The position numbers and the translations under genes are program-made. From positions 2,976,001-3,040,000 of the forward strand of contig NZ_CP095741.1 of assembly GCF_023078475.1 (NCBI RefSeq): 64,000 bases of DNA, in the 5' to 3' direction. Below the pieces are notes generated by a model. The model ran no database searches. It had not been told where the DNA came from and saw only the letters and a program-made list of their open reading frames with translations. The first letter of the stretch is position 1, and each line of letters starts with the position of its first letter. The DNA is from Luteibacter aegosomaticola. GTDB lineage: Bacteria > Pseudomonadota > Gammaproteobacteria > Xanthomonadales > Rhodanobacteraceae. Shown in pieces: positions 39,264 to 47,494 of the stretch.

Positions 39264-39713
39264 ATGAATATCAAGACCATCCTCGGCATCCCCATGGCTG
39301 CCCTGCTCGCCACGGCAGTCGCCACGCCGGCCGCAGCGGCCACGCTTACCCGCAGCGATGGCATCTACGTGCGCTGCGAGCAGTGCGGCGTGGTGCAGAG
39401 CATTGAAACCAACATCACCCAGGGCCGCGACCATGGCACGGCCGGTGCGGTCATCGGCGCCATCGCCGGCGGCGTGCTCGGCAATCAGGTCGGCAAGGGC
39501 AAGGGCAAGGCCCTGGCCACCGTCGGCGGCGCCGTGGGCGGCGGCTTCGCCGGTAATGCCATCGGCAAGGGCGGCGGCGGCGAGAGCTACACCCTGCGCG
39601 TCAAGATGGGCACCGGCGGTTACGCCAACGTCACGGTGAAGGATGCCTCGGCCATCCGCACCGGCGATATCGTGGTGATCGACGACCAGGGCAACGTGCA
39701 GCGCGTGCAGTAA
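39264..39713 (+). CDS. Exported glycine-zipper (2TM) envelope protein
   Basis: 149 residues; signal peptide (MNIKTILGIPMAALLATAVATPAAAA, cleavage near ATPAAAA). It has a glycine-zipper 2TM domain at ~57-100 (GTAGAVIGAIAGGVLGNQVG and ATVGGAVGGGFAGNAIG), the SlyB/PcP family pattern, and a C-terminal beta stretch (YTLRVKMGTGGYANVTV). There is a Cys pair in VRCEQCG but no lipobox, so it is probably soluble or membrane-inserted rather than a lipoprotein. AAAGGAGAGA is the ribosome-binding site. It is followed by a strong terminator. Confidence 0.88.
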   Translation: MNIKTILGIPMAALLATAVATPAAAATLTRSDGIYVRCEQCGVVQSIETNITQGRDHGTAGAVIGAIAGGVLGNQVGKGKGKALATVGGAVGGGFAGNAIGKGGGGESYTLRVKMGTGGYANVTVKDASAIRTGDIVVIDDQGNVQRVQ

Positions 39714-39736
39714 TATCCGCACTCTGCTTTGCTTGG

Positions 39737-39764
39737 AAAGGCCGGGCTTGTCCCGGCCTTTTTT
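39737..39764 (+). terminator. Rho-independent terminator
   Basis: An AAGGCCGGG stem, CTTG loop and CCCGGCCTT, then TTTTTT. It lies 24 bp after the glycine-zipper gene. Confidence 0.95.
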
Positions 39765-39799
39765 ATGGCCGCTCAAGTGGGCCATGAACTGGAGATGCT

Positions 39800-40117
39800 T
39801 TGAACACCACCCGCGAACGCGTACTGGGCCGGATCGCCCTGACCTGCCTTTGGGTTTTGGCTGCCGAGATCATGCTTCTCGCACTCTACGCGCCCCACGC
39901 CCAGCTCGACTTCGGGGCCGCGCTCGGACTGATCGTCATCGCCATGGGCATCGGCGCGGTGATGGGTGGCGTGGGTTATATCGCCCTGATCGCTTACCTG
40001 GCCTGTGTTCGTTTCGGCGAGACTCGGGAGAACAGGCAGTACCGCTACGCATGGCAGTGCGTGCTGCCGATCGGGCTTCAGATCATGGCGGGGTTGTTGT
40101 TCGTGTTTGCGGTCTGA
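39800..40117 (+). CDS. Small inner-membrane protein of unknown function
   Basis: 105 residues starting at TTG (39800) with GGAG (39791-39794) just upstream. Three hydrophobic segments: IALTCLWVLAAEIMLLALYA (~12-31), FGAALGLIVIAMGIGAVMGG and on to YIALIAYLACV (~38-68), and VLPIGLQIMAGLLFVFAV (C-terminal). The loop carries Arg/Glu residues (RFGETRENRQYR). No family was recognised. It lies alone between a terminator and the convergent DUF4265 gene (6-bp gap). Confidence 0.65.
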   Translation: MNTTRERVLGRIALTCLWVLAAEIMLLALYAPHAQLDFGAALGLIVIAMGIGAVMGGVGYIALIAYLACVRFGETRENRQYRYAWQCVLPIGLQIMAGLLFVFAV

Positions 40118-40123
40118 GCGCGC

Positions 40124-40570
40124 TCAGACCGCCGGATGCCGCAGGATAGCGTCTTCGTATTCAAGCAAGCCCTGGGCAAGCCGCTCATCCAGCCAGGCGT
40201 GGATCGAACCCAGATCAATTGAGAACGGCACGTCGAGCGCGAAGAATTTCTCGTTGGCGCCCTCCGTGGCACAGCCAAGCGCCTCTAGTGCCGCCCGGGT
40301 GGCTGCCCCATGGCGCGCATCCATCACGATAACGCGCAGCAGCGAACGCTCTGCTTCACGGACTACCTGGGCAAACCAGCGGACGCCATCCGCGTCCCGC
40401 GTCACCCGAACGGTATCCTCGACCGTCGCGTCGAACGTGTAGAACGGGACGTTGTCGATGATGCACTCATCGGGGTCATCCGTCGGGAACGCCCATACCG
40501 ACTCCGCGCCGACGCCCGGCCAGCCGTCTTCATCTTGTTCCAGCGCGAAGAACACTTTGACCTGGTCCAT
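40124..40570 (-). CDS. DUF4265-type protein
   Basis: A 148-residue acidic cytosolic protein. The DUF4265 pattern is visible: ESVWAFPTDDPDECIIDNVP followed by FYTFDATVEDTVRV and a small RVIVMDARHG strand. Members are often found near toxin or immunity-like genes, but the function is unknown; nothing else of that kind is here. GGAAAG precedes the ATG. A REP pair follows upstream of it. Confidence 0.75.
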   Translation of the reverse strand: MDQVKVFFALEQDEDGWPGVGAESVWAFPTDDPDECIIDNVPFYTFDATVEDTVRVTRDADGVRWFAQVVREAERSLLRVIVMDARHGAATRAALEALGCATEGANEKFFALDVPFSIDLGSIHAWLDERLAQGLLEYEDAILRHPAV

Positions 40571-40592
40571 TGCTTTCCTGGTGAGGCAAGTA

Positions 40593-40672
40593 CATCGCGC
40601 GCAAGCGCGCTCCTACAAACGCGCTATACCCTGCGACGATGTGCAGTTGTAGGAGCGAGCTTGCTCGCGATG
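40593..40672. repeat. REP-family-2 pair
   Basis: CATCGCGCGCAAGCGCGCTC (then CTACA) is inverted against TGTAGGAGCGAGCTTGCTCG (then CGATG), with compensating GCGAGC changes. 80 bp, between the DUF4265 start and the permease gene end. Confidence 0.85.
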
Positions 40673-40726
40673 CTCTCCGTCCACGAACGTTTATCACACC
40701 CGGTCGCCATAGGGGTCATCCTTGCC

Positions 40727-41962
40727 TCAGCAGGCCCTGATCGCCTTGGCGGGATCGACGCGCGCTGCCCGTGTTGAGGGGAACGACGCGGACACCTGGC
40801 CTAGTGCCAGGATCACCACCGCACTGGTGGCGATTAGCCAACCAGGCATGGCGGGCACGCCGTAGCGGTCGCCGAGCCACACGTTGAAGGCCCAGGCGGC
40901 GATGGCGCCGAACACCACGCCGGCCCCGCAAAGCATCGCGTTCTCGATGAGGAAATAACGGATCACCGCGATACGCGTCGCGCCCAGCGCACGACGGATG
41001 CCGATCTGGCGTTTACGCCGTTCAACCCAGAAGCCCGTGAGGCCGACGATACCGAGCGCGGTGACGAAGACCAGGATGGCGCAGATCGCCGTCAGGCTGA
41101 TCGCCATCGCGCGGTCGCGCTCGTATGCGCTGGCACGCACTTCGCTCAGGGGACGGGGCTTGCCAAAGAGGCGCCCCGCGTTCGCCTTGCGCAGCACCTC
41201 GCTGGCGGCAGCCATGGCCGCACCGATCTGGCCTGGCCGGCCACGCACGAGATACAACCCGTGTGGGCCGTGATCCACCATCGGGAGCACCACTGAATCT
41301 TCCGCTGCCGACATGTCTGCCGTACTCGCTGCATTGCCCGTCTGGAGGCGATCCAGCACGCCGATCACGCGCAGCGGATGGTCAGGCTCTGGAGTGAGGT
41401 AAACGACCTGCCCCAGTGCAGAGCGGCCGGGGAAAAGCCGTTCGGCAAGCGATCGGGTGATGAGCACCACCGGTGGCAACGGCGCGCGATTGAAGTTGCC
41501 ATCGGCCACGTCATCACGCTGGAAGTCACGACCTTCGACGATGCGCAGCCCCAACCCGCTGACGCCGCGCTCGTCAAACGCATATACGTCGACGTTGCCC
41601 TGCTGCGACTGGATATCCGTGGAACCGGCATGCAGGCTGACGCCTTCGGTCCAGGCGCTGCCGCGCAACGGGTAGCTATTGCTGCTGACGGCGTCAGCGA
41701 TCGCGGGGGAGGCCCGCAAGGCCGCCAGATCGGTCTCGCGCTGGCCACGCCCGCCGTCGGGCGCATCGAGGCGATACCCGATCGCGAACATGTCGCGCTC
41801 GTCGATACCGGTGGAGCGCGTGAGGTGCGCGGTACGCACGCCGATGATGTAGACGATGTTACCCACCACGGCGAGCGTCAACGCGATCTGCAGCACCAGC
41901 AAACCGGCGCCCAGGCGGCCACGCTTCAGCGCGGCGAAAATCGGAGCGATATCGTTGAACAT
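40727..41962 (-). CDS. FtsX/MacB-type ABC transporter permease (second of pair)
   Basis: The 411-residue inner-membrane protein has an N-terminal helix (AGLLVLQIALTLAVVGNIVY), a MacB_PCD periplasmic core (~40-260), and a C-terminal FtsX domain with three helices (AISLTAICAILVFVTALGIV, ENAMLCGAGVVFGAIAAWAF, and AMPGWLIATSAVVILALGQV). It contains the conserved ERRKRQIGIRRALGATR cytosolic coupling segment. Its ATG overlaps the preceding permease stop by one base. No ATP-binding subunit or adaptor is present nearby. MacB-type complexes act as mechanotransmitters for peptide or lipoprotein export; the substrate is unknown. Confidence 0.88.
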   Translation of the reverse strand: MFNDIAPIFAALKRGRLGAGLLVLQIALTLAVVGNIVYIIGVRTAHLTRSTGIDERDMFAIGYRLDAPDGGRGQRETDLAALRASPAIADAVSSNSYPLRGSAWTEGVSLHAGSTDIQSQQGNVDVYAFDERGVSGLGLRIVEGRDFQRDDVADGNFNRAPLPPVVLITRSLAERLFPGRSALGQVVYLTPEPDHPLRVIGVLDRLQTGNAASTADMSAAEDSVVLPMVDHGPHGLYLVRGRPGQIGAAMAAASEVLRKANAGRLFGKPRPLSEVRASAYERDRAMAISLTAICAILVFVTALGIVGLTGFWVERRKRQIGIRRALGATRIAVIRYFLIENAMLCGAGVVFGAIAAWAFNVWLGDRYGVPAMPGWLIATSAVVILALGQVSASFPSTRAARVDPAKAIRAC

Positions 41963-43284
41963 CACAGGCCTCCCTTCAGCTGCAGGCCAGGGGTGGTGCG
42001 CATCGCGAGCCAGGCGGGATAAACGCCGGCGACGACCGCGGAGGCCGCCGCCAGCAGGATCGTGCCTGCGAGCAACGGCCCGTCGATCCACGCGACACGC
42101 GCGAGGTCGCCTGGAAACAGGCTTCGCATGGCGGCGAGCGAGCCCAGAGTGAACACCAGTCCCAACACGCCGGCGCCGGTACCGATGAGGCCCGCTTCGG
42201 TGGCGGCCTGGAAGAACACCGTGCGCCGGGTGGCGCCCAGGGCGCGACGCAAGCTGTACTCACCCGAGCGGTCCAGCGAGCGGGCGAGCATGAGCGCCAG
42301 AGCGCAGACCATGCAGATGCCGAGGAACGCAAAGGCCACGATCACTGAAAGCCGGGCGTCATCGCTTACGATCTTCCGCGCCACCAACCAATCGGGCACG
42401 TTGCGCAGGCGCACGTTCGCCGGCCAGCCGAATCGGCCCGCACGGCGCTGGCCCTCGGCATACGCGGTCAGGCCATCGGCATACGACGTCGCCGCAGCCG
42501 CCGTGGGCAGTTCCGCCCAGTACTGCAGCCACACGCATTCGGAGGCGAGGAGATCTGCATAGGTCTGGCCTCGCGGGCCCGCATCGCAGTATTCATAGCC
42601 CGCCGTGGACATCTCCAGGCTCACGGCGGTCTTCAGCGGAACATAAATGTCCTCGCCCTCATCAAAAGCCTGCCCGCCCTCGACATCGAAGAAGCGCGGC
42701 CGCGGATCCCAGGGGCCCGCCACGCCGATGACACGCCAGGCGTCGCCATTCAGCACGAGCGTGCGACCCACGCTGTTCTCGCCATTGAATACCCGGTCAT
42801 TGAGACCGGCGGAAATCACGGCGACTCGCGCACGGTCCGCCTCTTCCGCATCGGTCCAGCCACGGCCATAGCGCAGTGGCACATCGAACATACTGAAGAA
42901 GGGCGCGGAGGTCGCGCGACCGGCGACGTGCTCAGGTTTTGCGGCATCGGCCGGCCCCTTCATGCTGAAGCCCACCTGCAACATCGCCGCCTCATGCGTG
43001 GCGCGATGCATCGCCAGCAGCGCCGACGCATCACGCCAGCTCACCTGCACCGGCGGTTCGTCATCGCCCGGCTTGCGGCTACGCGGACCGCCGTTGTCGA
43101 TCTGCACCGCATAAAGCCGCGCCGACTTCTCGGGAATCGGATCCCGCGCCATCGTATGCAGGATCGTATACGCCGACATGCTCATCGCCACGCCAAAGGC
43201 GAGCGCCAGCATCATCATGGCCACGAGCACAGGCTTGTGCCGCATGCTCGTCAACGCGAGCCGCAAGTAATAACCGCCGAGCAT
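41962..43284 (-). CDS. FtsX/MacB-type ABC transporter permease (first of pair)
   Basis: 440 residues; N-terminal helix (PVLVAMMMLALAFGVAMSMS), a periplasmic MacB_PCD core, and a C-terminal FtsX domain (VIVAFAFLGICMVCALALML, SGEYSLRRALGATRRTVFFQ, LIGTGAGVLGLVFTLGSLAA). It is homologous to the next gene but longer in the periplasmic part. ATG 43284 has AGGGGAGAG upstream; the open frame further upstream is not protein-like. It has its own sigma-54-like promoter, so it is separate from lpxK transcription although on the same strand. Confidence 0.88.
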   Translation of the reverse strand: MLGGYYLRLALTSMRHKPVLVAMMMLALAFGVAMSMSAYTILHTMARDPIPEKSARLYAVQIDNGGPRSRKPGDDEPPVQVSWRDASALLAMHRATHEAAMLQVGFSMKGPADAAKPEHVAGRATSAPFFSMFDVPLRYGRGWTDAEEADRARVAVISAGLNDRVFNGENSVGRTLVLNGDAWRVIGVAGPWDPRPRFFDVEGGQAFDEGEDIYVPLKTAVSLEMSTAGYEYCDAGPRGQTYADLLASECVWLQYWAELPTAAAATSYADGLTAYAEGQRRAGRFGWPANVRLRNVPDWLVARKIVSDDARLSVIVAFAFLGICMVCALALMLARSLDRSGEYSLRRALGATRRTVFFQAATEAGLIGTGAGVLGLVFTLGSLAAMRSLFPGDLARVAWIDGPLLAGTILLAAASAVVAGVYPAWLAMRTTPGLQLKGGL

Positions 43285-43340
43285 CCGTCTCTCCCCTGGT
43301 TCCCGCCGCGGTCCCCACCGTGGCACTAGCCTGCATCGAA

Positions 43341-43355
43341 GCAGGGATCATGCCA
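43341..43355 (-). promoter_or_regulatory. Sigma-54-type (-24/-12) promoter
   Basis: On the minus strand TGGCATGATCCCTGC has GG and GC at the required 10-bp separation, and matches the YTGGCACG-N4-TTGC consensus apart from C-to-T at position 6 and T-to-C at position 12. Transcription would start near 43330, ~46 nt before the permease ATG. Confidence 0.7.
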
Positions 43356-43389
43356 CAGGGGCTTGGCGCGGCATGCGCGTGCCGGGCAC

Positions 43390-43423
43390 GTGTCCGCGGA
43401 CACTTTCAGCGTCCGTCCCGGAC
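43390..43423. promoter_or_regulatory. Paired palindromic activator sites upstream of the sigma-54 promoter
   Basis: GTGTCCGCGGACAC (43390-43403) is a perfect 14-bp palindrome. A second, similar site GTCCGTCCCGGAC lies at 43411-43423, inside the lpxK 3' end. Both contain the half-site GTCC/GGAC. Two such sites ~50-80 bp upstream of a -24/-12 promoter are what an enhancer-binding protein would need. Confidence 0.6.
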
Positions 43424-44395
43424 ACGGCGGACCTTGGCCGCCACCGCATCCCAGAACGACTCCGGCATCACCGCACGCACCGGCACGCGCCACCAGTTCG
43501 CGCGCGCGAACTCGCGGCACTTCACCGCATCCTTGTCCGTCATCAACACCGGACAACCGTCGGCGAAGGTGAAGTCATCGCGGGTGAACGCGTGATGGTC
43601 CGCAAAAGGATGCCCATCGACCGCGATGCCATGCGCCGCCAGGCTCGCGAAGAAACGCGCAGGATTGCCGATACCCGCCACGGCATGCGCAGGACGCCCT
43701 GCGAAATCTGACAGCGGAGCCGTAAGCGCCGGGTCGTCCATGTTCACCGCCACACCGCCTTCCAGACGCATCAGCACTTCATTCGCCTGCGGCGAGCCGC
43801 CGTTCACGACGATGACGTCCACGCTGCCCAGGCGCGAGGCCGGTTCGCGCAACGGCCCGGCCGGCAAAAGATGGCCGTTACCGAGACGACGCTCGCCGTC
43901 GATCACGCAGATTTCGACATCACGGCCGAGGCGGTGATGCTGCAGGCCGTCGTCAGCCAGGACCAGGTCGCAACCGGCATCGATCAACAGTTGCGCCGCT
44001 TCAGGACGCTCGCGGCCGATCGCGACAGGCACCCCGCTCTGCCGGATCAGCGACGGCTCATCGCCAACCTTCGAAGGCGCGTCGTCTTCCGTCAGCAGAT
44101 AAGGTCCACGCTCGCTGCCGCCATAGCCACGGCTCACGACGCCGGGGCGGAAACCACGCTCGGTCATCGCCTGCGCCAGCGCCACGATCAGCGGCGTCTT
44201 ACCCGTGCCGCCAATGGTGATGTTGCCGACGACAACGACCGGCACCGACAGCCGCACTACCTGGGACGGATCGCTGCGGAACGACTCGGCACGCTTGCGC
44301 ACCACACGGGCATACAGGGCTTCCAGCGGGCGCGTCCACAAGGGGGGACGCCCCACGCCATACCACCGCCGCTGTAACGACGCCCCCAGCGCCAC
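43406..44395 (-). CDS. lpxK: Tetraacyldisaccharide 4'-kinase
   Basis: Phosphorylates the 4' position of the lipid A precursor at the inner membrane. 329 residues; N-terminal membrane-associated segment (WTRPLEALYARVVRKRAESF), P-loop VVGNITIGGTGKTPL (~56-70), SRGYGG, VLADDGLQHHRLGRDVEI (the DDGLQH motif), and MTDKDAVKC. GTG start at 44395, 2 bp after the msbA stop. It is last in the exbB-exbD-msbA-lpxK operon. Confidence 0.96.
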   Translation of the reverse strand: MALGASLQRRWYGVGRPPLWTRPLEALYARVVRKRAESFRSDPSQVVRLSVPVVVVGNITIGGTGKTPLIVALAQAMTERGFRPGVVSRGYGGSERGPYLLTEDDAPSKVGDEPSLIRQSGVPVAIGRERPEAAQLLIDAGCDLVLADDGLQHHRLGRDVEICVIDGERRLGNGHLLPAGPLREPASRLGSVDVIVVNGGSPQANEVLMRLEGGVAVNMDDPALTAPLSDFAGRPAHAVAGIGNPARFFASLAAHGIAVDGHPFADHHAFTRDDFTFADGCPVLMTDKDAVKCREFARANWWRVPVRAVMPESFWDAVAAKVRRVRDGR

Positions 44396-44397
44396 GC

Positions 44398-46179
44398 TTA
44401 GCCCGCCGCGGCCTGCTCGTGGAACTGCATGCGATGCAGGGCCGCGTACTGGCCGCCCTTGTCGAGCAGTTCACGATGCGTACCGAGCTCGATCACCCGG
44501 CCCTGCTCCATCACGGCGATCTGGTCGGCGTGTTCGATGGTCGACAGGCGGTGGGCGATGACCAGTGTCGTGCGGTCGCGCATGAGGCGCGTGAGCGCGT
44601 CCTGGATCAGGCGCTCCGACTCCGTATCCAGTGCGCTCGTGGCTTCATCGAGCACCAGGATCGGCGCGTTCTTGAGGATGGCGCGCGCAATGGCGATGCG
44701 CTGGCGCTGGCCACCGGACAGCGAGTTGCCGCCCTGGCCGATGCGGGTCTGCAACCCGTCGGGCAGGCGCTCGATGAATTCCATGGCGTTCGCTGCCTGC
44801 GCCGCCGCGATGATGTCGGCTTCCGACGCTTCGGCCATTTCGCCATAGGCGATGTTCGCCGCTACGGTGTCGTCAAACAGCACCACGTGCTGCCCGACCC
44901 ACGCGATCTGCTTGCGCAGCGACGGCAGCGTGTACTGCGTGTAATCACGGCCATCGATGAGGATCCGGCCCTTCGTCGGTTCATAGAACCGGGGCAGCAG
45001 GCTCACGAGGCTGGACTTGCCGCTACCCGAGCGGCCAACCAATGCGGTGACCGTGCCCGGTGCACACGCGAGGTCGACCCCGCGTAGCGCGACGTGCTGG
45101 TTGCGTTCGTACACCAGGTGGATGTCTTCGAAGCGGATATCGCCCTTCGTGCGCTCCAGCACCTCGGTGCCGGTGTCGGTCTCGGCGGGCTGGTCCATGA
45201 TCTCGAAGAGATCCTCGGCCGCCGTGACGCCCTTCTGCAGGCTGGCCTGGATACCAGCCAGGCGCTTCAGCGAGGGCATCATCGCGCCCATGGCGGTGAG
45301 CACCGAGGTGAAGATACCGGGCGAGATCGTGTAGAGCACATCCGGGCGCGTGGCCAGGAACACCAGTACGGAGAGCGCGATCGCGCCAACCGTCTGGATG
45401 GTGGCGCCCGAGGCCGCGCTGGTGGCAGACACCTTCAGGTTGAGTCGACGCTGGCGTTCGGCGATCTCGGCGAAGCGTTCGGCCTCGCGGCCCTGCCCGC
45501 CATAGATGCGCACCTCGCGGTTGGCCGCGACGGCTTCTTCCACCGCGCTGGTCACCGTGCCCATGTTGCCCTGGATACGCTTGCTGATCTTGCGGTAGCG
45601 GCGGCTGATCACCGTGACCAGCGCGACCACGCACGGCACCAGCACCAGCAGCGCCAGCGTCAGGTACGGGCTGTAGAACAGCATGACGCCGAGCATGCCG
45701 ATGACGGTGAAGCCCTCGGTGATCGCGACCTTCAGCGAATCCGCCGAAGCCGCCGCGACCTGCTCGCTCGTATACGTGACGCGCGAAATCTGTTGCCCGG
45801 ACGGCTCACGGGCGAAGAACGCCGACGGCAGGCGCAGGTACGCCGCGAACACGTCGATGCGCATGGCCTGGACCACGTTGCGACCGACGTACGCAATGCC
45901 GTAGTCGGTGACGTACGACGCCACGCCGCGCACGAGGAAGATGCAGATGATCCAGATCGGCATCCAGAAGATCGTTTCGGGGTTCTTCTCGACAAACAGG
46001 TTGTCGATCATCGGCTTCAGCAGGCCGGTGAACACCGACAGGCAGATCGGGTCGACGATCATGCCGATGATGGCGATGTAACCCGCCGAGCGGAACCGCT
46101 TCGTGTAACCCAGCAAGCGCTTATAGGTCGCCCAGGTCCGGGCATCCCAGACCGAGACTTTCTTGGGCTGGGCGCTCAC
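44398..46179 (-). CDS. msbA: Lipid A export ABC transporter MsbA
   Basis: A homodimeric half-transporter that flips lipid A-core across the inner membrane. 593 residues: six-helix ABC_membrane domain (~25-310), then the nucleotide-binding domain with Walker A GRSGSGKSSL, Q-loop, signature LSGGQRQR, Walker B ILVLDEATSALD and H-loop IAHRLSTI. The GTG start overlaps the exbD stop (GTGA). The operon partner lpxK makes its substrate, and exbB/exbD precede it, as is usual in xanthomonads. Confidence 0.97.
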   Translation of the reverse strand: MSAQPKKVSVWDARTWATYKRLLGYTKRFRSAGYIAIIGMIVDPICLSVFTGLLKPMIDNLFVEKNPETIFWMPIWIICIFLVRGVASYVTDYGIAYVGRNVVQAMRIDVFAAYLRLPSAFFAREPSGQQISRVTYTSEQVAAASADSLKVAITEGFTVIGMLGVMLFYSPYLTLALLVLVPCVVALVTVISRRYRKISKRIQGNMGTVTSAVEEAVAANREVRIYGGQGREAERFAEIAERQRRLNLKVSATSAASGATIQTVGAIALSVLVFLATRPDVLYTISPGIFTSVLTAMGAMMPSLKRLAGIQASLQKGVTAAEDLFEIMDQPAETDTGTEVLERTKGDIRFEDIHLVYERNQHVALRGVDLACAPGTVTALVGRSGSGKSSLVSLLPRFYEPTKGRILIDGRDYTQYTLPSLRKQIAWVGQHVVLFDDTVAANIAYGEMAEASEADIIAAAQAANAMEFIERLPDGLQTRIGQGGNSLSGGQRQRIAIARAILKNAPILVLDEATSALDTESERLIQDALTRLMRDRTTLVIAHRLSTIEHADQIAVMEQGRVIELGTHRELLDKGGQYAALHRMQFHEQAAAG

Positions 46180-46604
46180 TGGGCGCCCGCCGTCTCGGTG
46201 GGGGTGGTGGCGATCGACAGGCGCGTGTAACCGACCTGGCCCAGCGCATCCATGGCGCGCACGACGTTCTGGTGCGGGGTCATGGCATCGGCACGGATCA
46301 CCACGAGGCGATCGTGGTTGTCGCCGCCGGAACGCTCGATGGCGGCCTTGAGCGGCTCGATACCCTCGCCCATCACTTCGTCGCTGCCGACGGAATAATG
46401 GCCATCGCGATCGACGACGACGGTGAGCGCGTTATCCGTGGAATCGCGCGCCTCGGCGTCGGACTTCGGCAGGTTCACCTTCAGGCGCGAATGCTCCACG
46501 AACGTGGTGCTGAGCACGAAGAACATGAGCAGGGTAAGCAGGACGTCGATGAGCGAGATCACGTTGATCTCGAAATCGTCCTCGCGGCGTGCACCAATAC
46601 GCAT
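46176..46604 (-). CDS. exbD: ExbD/TolR-type biopolymer transport protein
   Basis: 142 residues; a single N-terminal transmembrane helix with the conserved proton-carrying aspartate D20 in INVISLIDVLLTLLMFF, then a periplasmic domain (RLKVNLPKSDAEARD...). It forms a proton-motive-force-driven motor with the ExbB protein. It lies 3 bp downstream of exbB and overlaps msbA. The role of this pair in lipid A export is not established; it could also energise a TonB. Confidence 0.93.
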   Translation of the reverse strand: MRIGARREDDFEINVISLIDVLLTLLMFFVLSTTFVEHSRLKVNLPKSDAEARDSTDNALTVVVDRDGHYSVGSDEVMGEGIEPLKAAIERSGGDNHDRLVVIRADAMTPHQNVVRAMDALGQVGYTRLSIATTPTETAGAQ

Positions 46605-46607
46605 GGA

Positions 46608-47264
46608 TCAGCCGACCTGCGCCGGGGCTTGCGCATCGGTGGCGCGGCGGCGCGGTGCCGGGGCACGGGCCGAGAGGTCGTCGAGCAGCGCGGTGGCTTC
46701 CTTTTCCATCTGGACGACGTAGCCGCCGACCTTGGAGCGGAAGTAACGGTGCAGCACGTAGGCCGGGATGGACACCACCAGGCCGAACGCGGTGCAGATC
46801 AGGGCTTCACCGATACCGCCGGCCATCTTGGTCGGATCGCCGATGCCACCCGCCATGACGTTCATGAACATGCGGATGAGGCCGATGACCGTGCCGAGCA
46901 GGCCGAGCAGCGGGCCGATCAGGGCGATGGTGCCGAGCGTATTGAGGTAGCGCTCCATGCGGTGGACCACATGGCGGCCGGTGTCCTCGATGCGCTCCTT
47001 GATGATGTCACGCGGGCGGTCGCGCACGGCAAGGGCACCGGCGAACAGCTCACCCAGCGGCGAGCCCTTCTCGAGCGCGGCGAGATGCGAGGCATCCAGC
47101 TGCGAGGAGCGGGCCCACTCGCGCACTTCGGCACCCAGGCCCGGCGGCAGCACGGCCGCGCGGCGCAAGGCCCAGAAACGCTCGAGCACGATGGCGAGGG
47201 CGACGAACGAGCAGATGAGGATGGGCAGGAGCGCCCAACCGCCGGCAAGAAGGATCTCGAGCAC
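46608..47264 (-). CDS. exbB: ExbB/TolQ/MotA-type proton channel
   Basis: 218 residues; three transmembrane regions: LLAGGWALLPILICSFVALA (~5-24), then YLNTLGTIALIGPLLGLLGT and VIGLIRMFMNVMA, then AFGLVVSIPAYVLHRYF. The GPLLGLLGT and GGIGEALICTAFGLVVSIPA motifs are typical of MotA_ExbB. GTG start is the first start in frame; the ribosome-binding site is weak (GGGG). A TATCAT -10-like box is present at 47299-47304 (complement) but without a convincing -35. Confidence 0.93.
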   Translation of the reverse strand: MLEILLAGGWALLPILICSFVALAIVLERFWALRRAAVLPPGLGAEVREWARSSQLDASHLAALEKGSPLGELFAGALAVRDRPRDIIKERIEDTGRHVVHRMERYLNTLGTIALIGPLLGLLGTVIGLIRMFMNVMAGGIGDPTKMAGGIGEALICTAFGLVVSIPAYVLHRYFRSKVGGYVVQMEKEATALLDDLSARAPAPRRRATDAQAPAQVG

Positions 47265-47381
47265 GTGAACCCCAAGGGTACTTATCAGTCAGGCCCGCAT
47301 GATAGCAGGGCCCGGCTGGGGGACTGAGTCAGCCTTCACAATGACTGAACGTAGGGGTTTGCGGACAGCCCCGTCCGCAAG

Positions 47382-47482
47382 ACCGTAGGAGCCCACCCTG
47401 TGGGCGACGCCGTTCGCAATCCGGCCACGGGTCCCGTGGCGTTTTCGCGAAAGATGTCGCCCACAGGGTGGGCTCCTACGGT
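47382..47482. repeat. REP-family-1 pair, short form (copy 5)
   Basis: 101 bp; left arm 'GCC' subtype, right arm 'ATC' subtype; the arms extend 3 bp outward (ACCGTAGG/CCTACGGT). It lies just after the GH92 stop codon. A separate 8-bp-stem hairpin (TTGCGGAC/GTCCGCAA, 47359-47380) is adjacent. Confidence 0.9.
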
Positions 47483-47494
47483 GGGTGCGGCCGA

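Noticed and set aside
43321..43334. A second sigma-54-like site (TGGCACTAGCCTGC) on the plus strand
   Set aside because: The GG-to-GC spacing is one base short and it points away from the permease genes.
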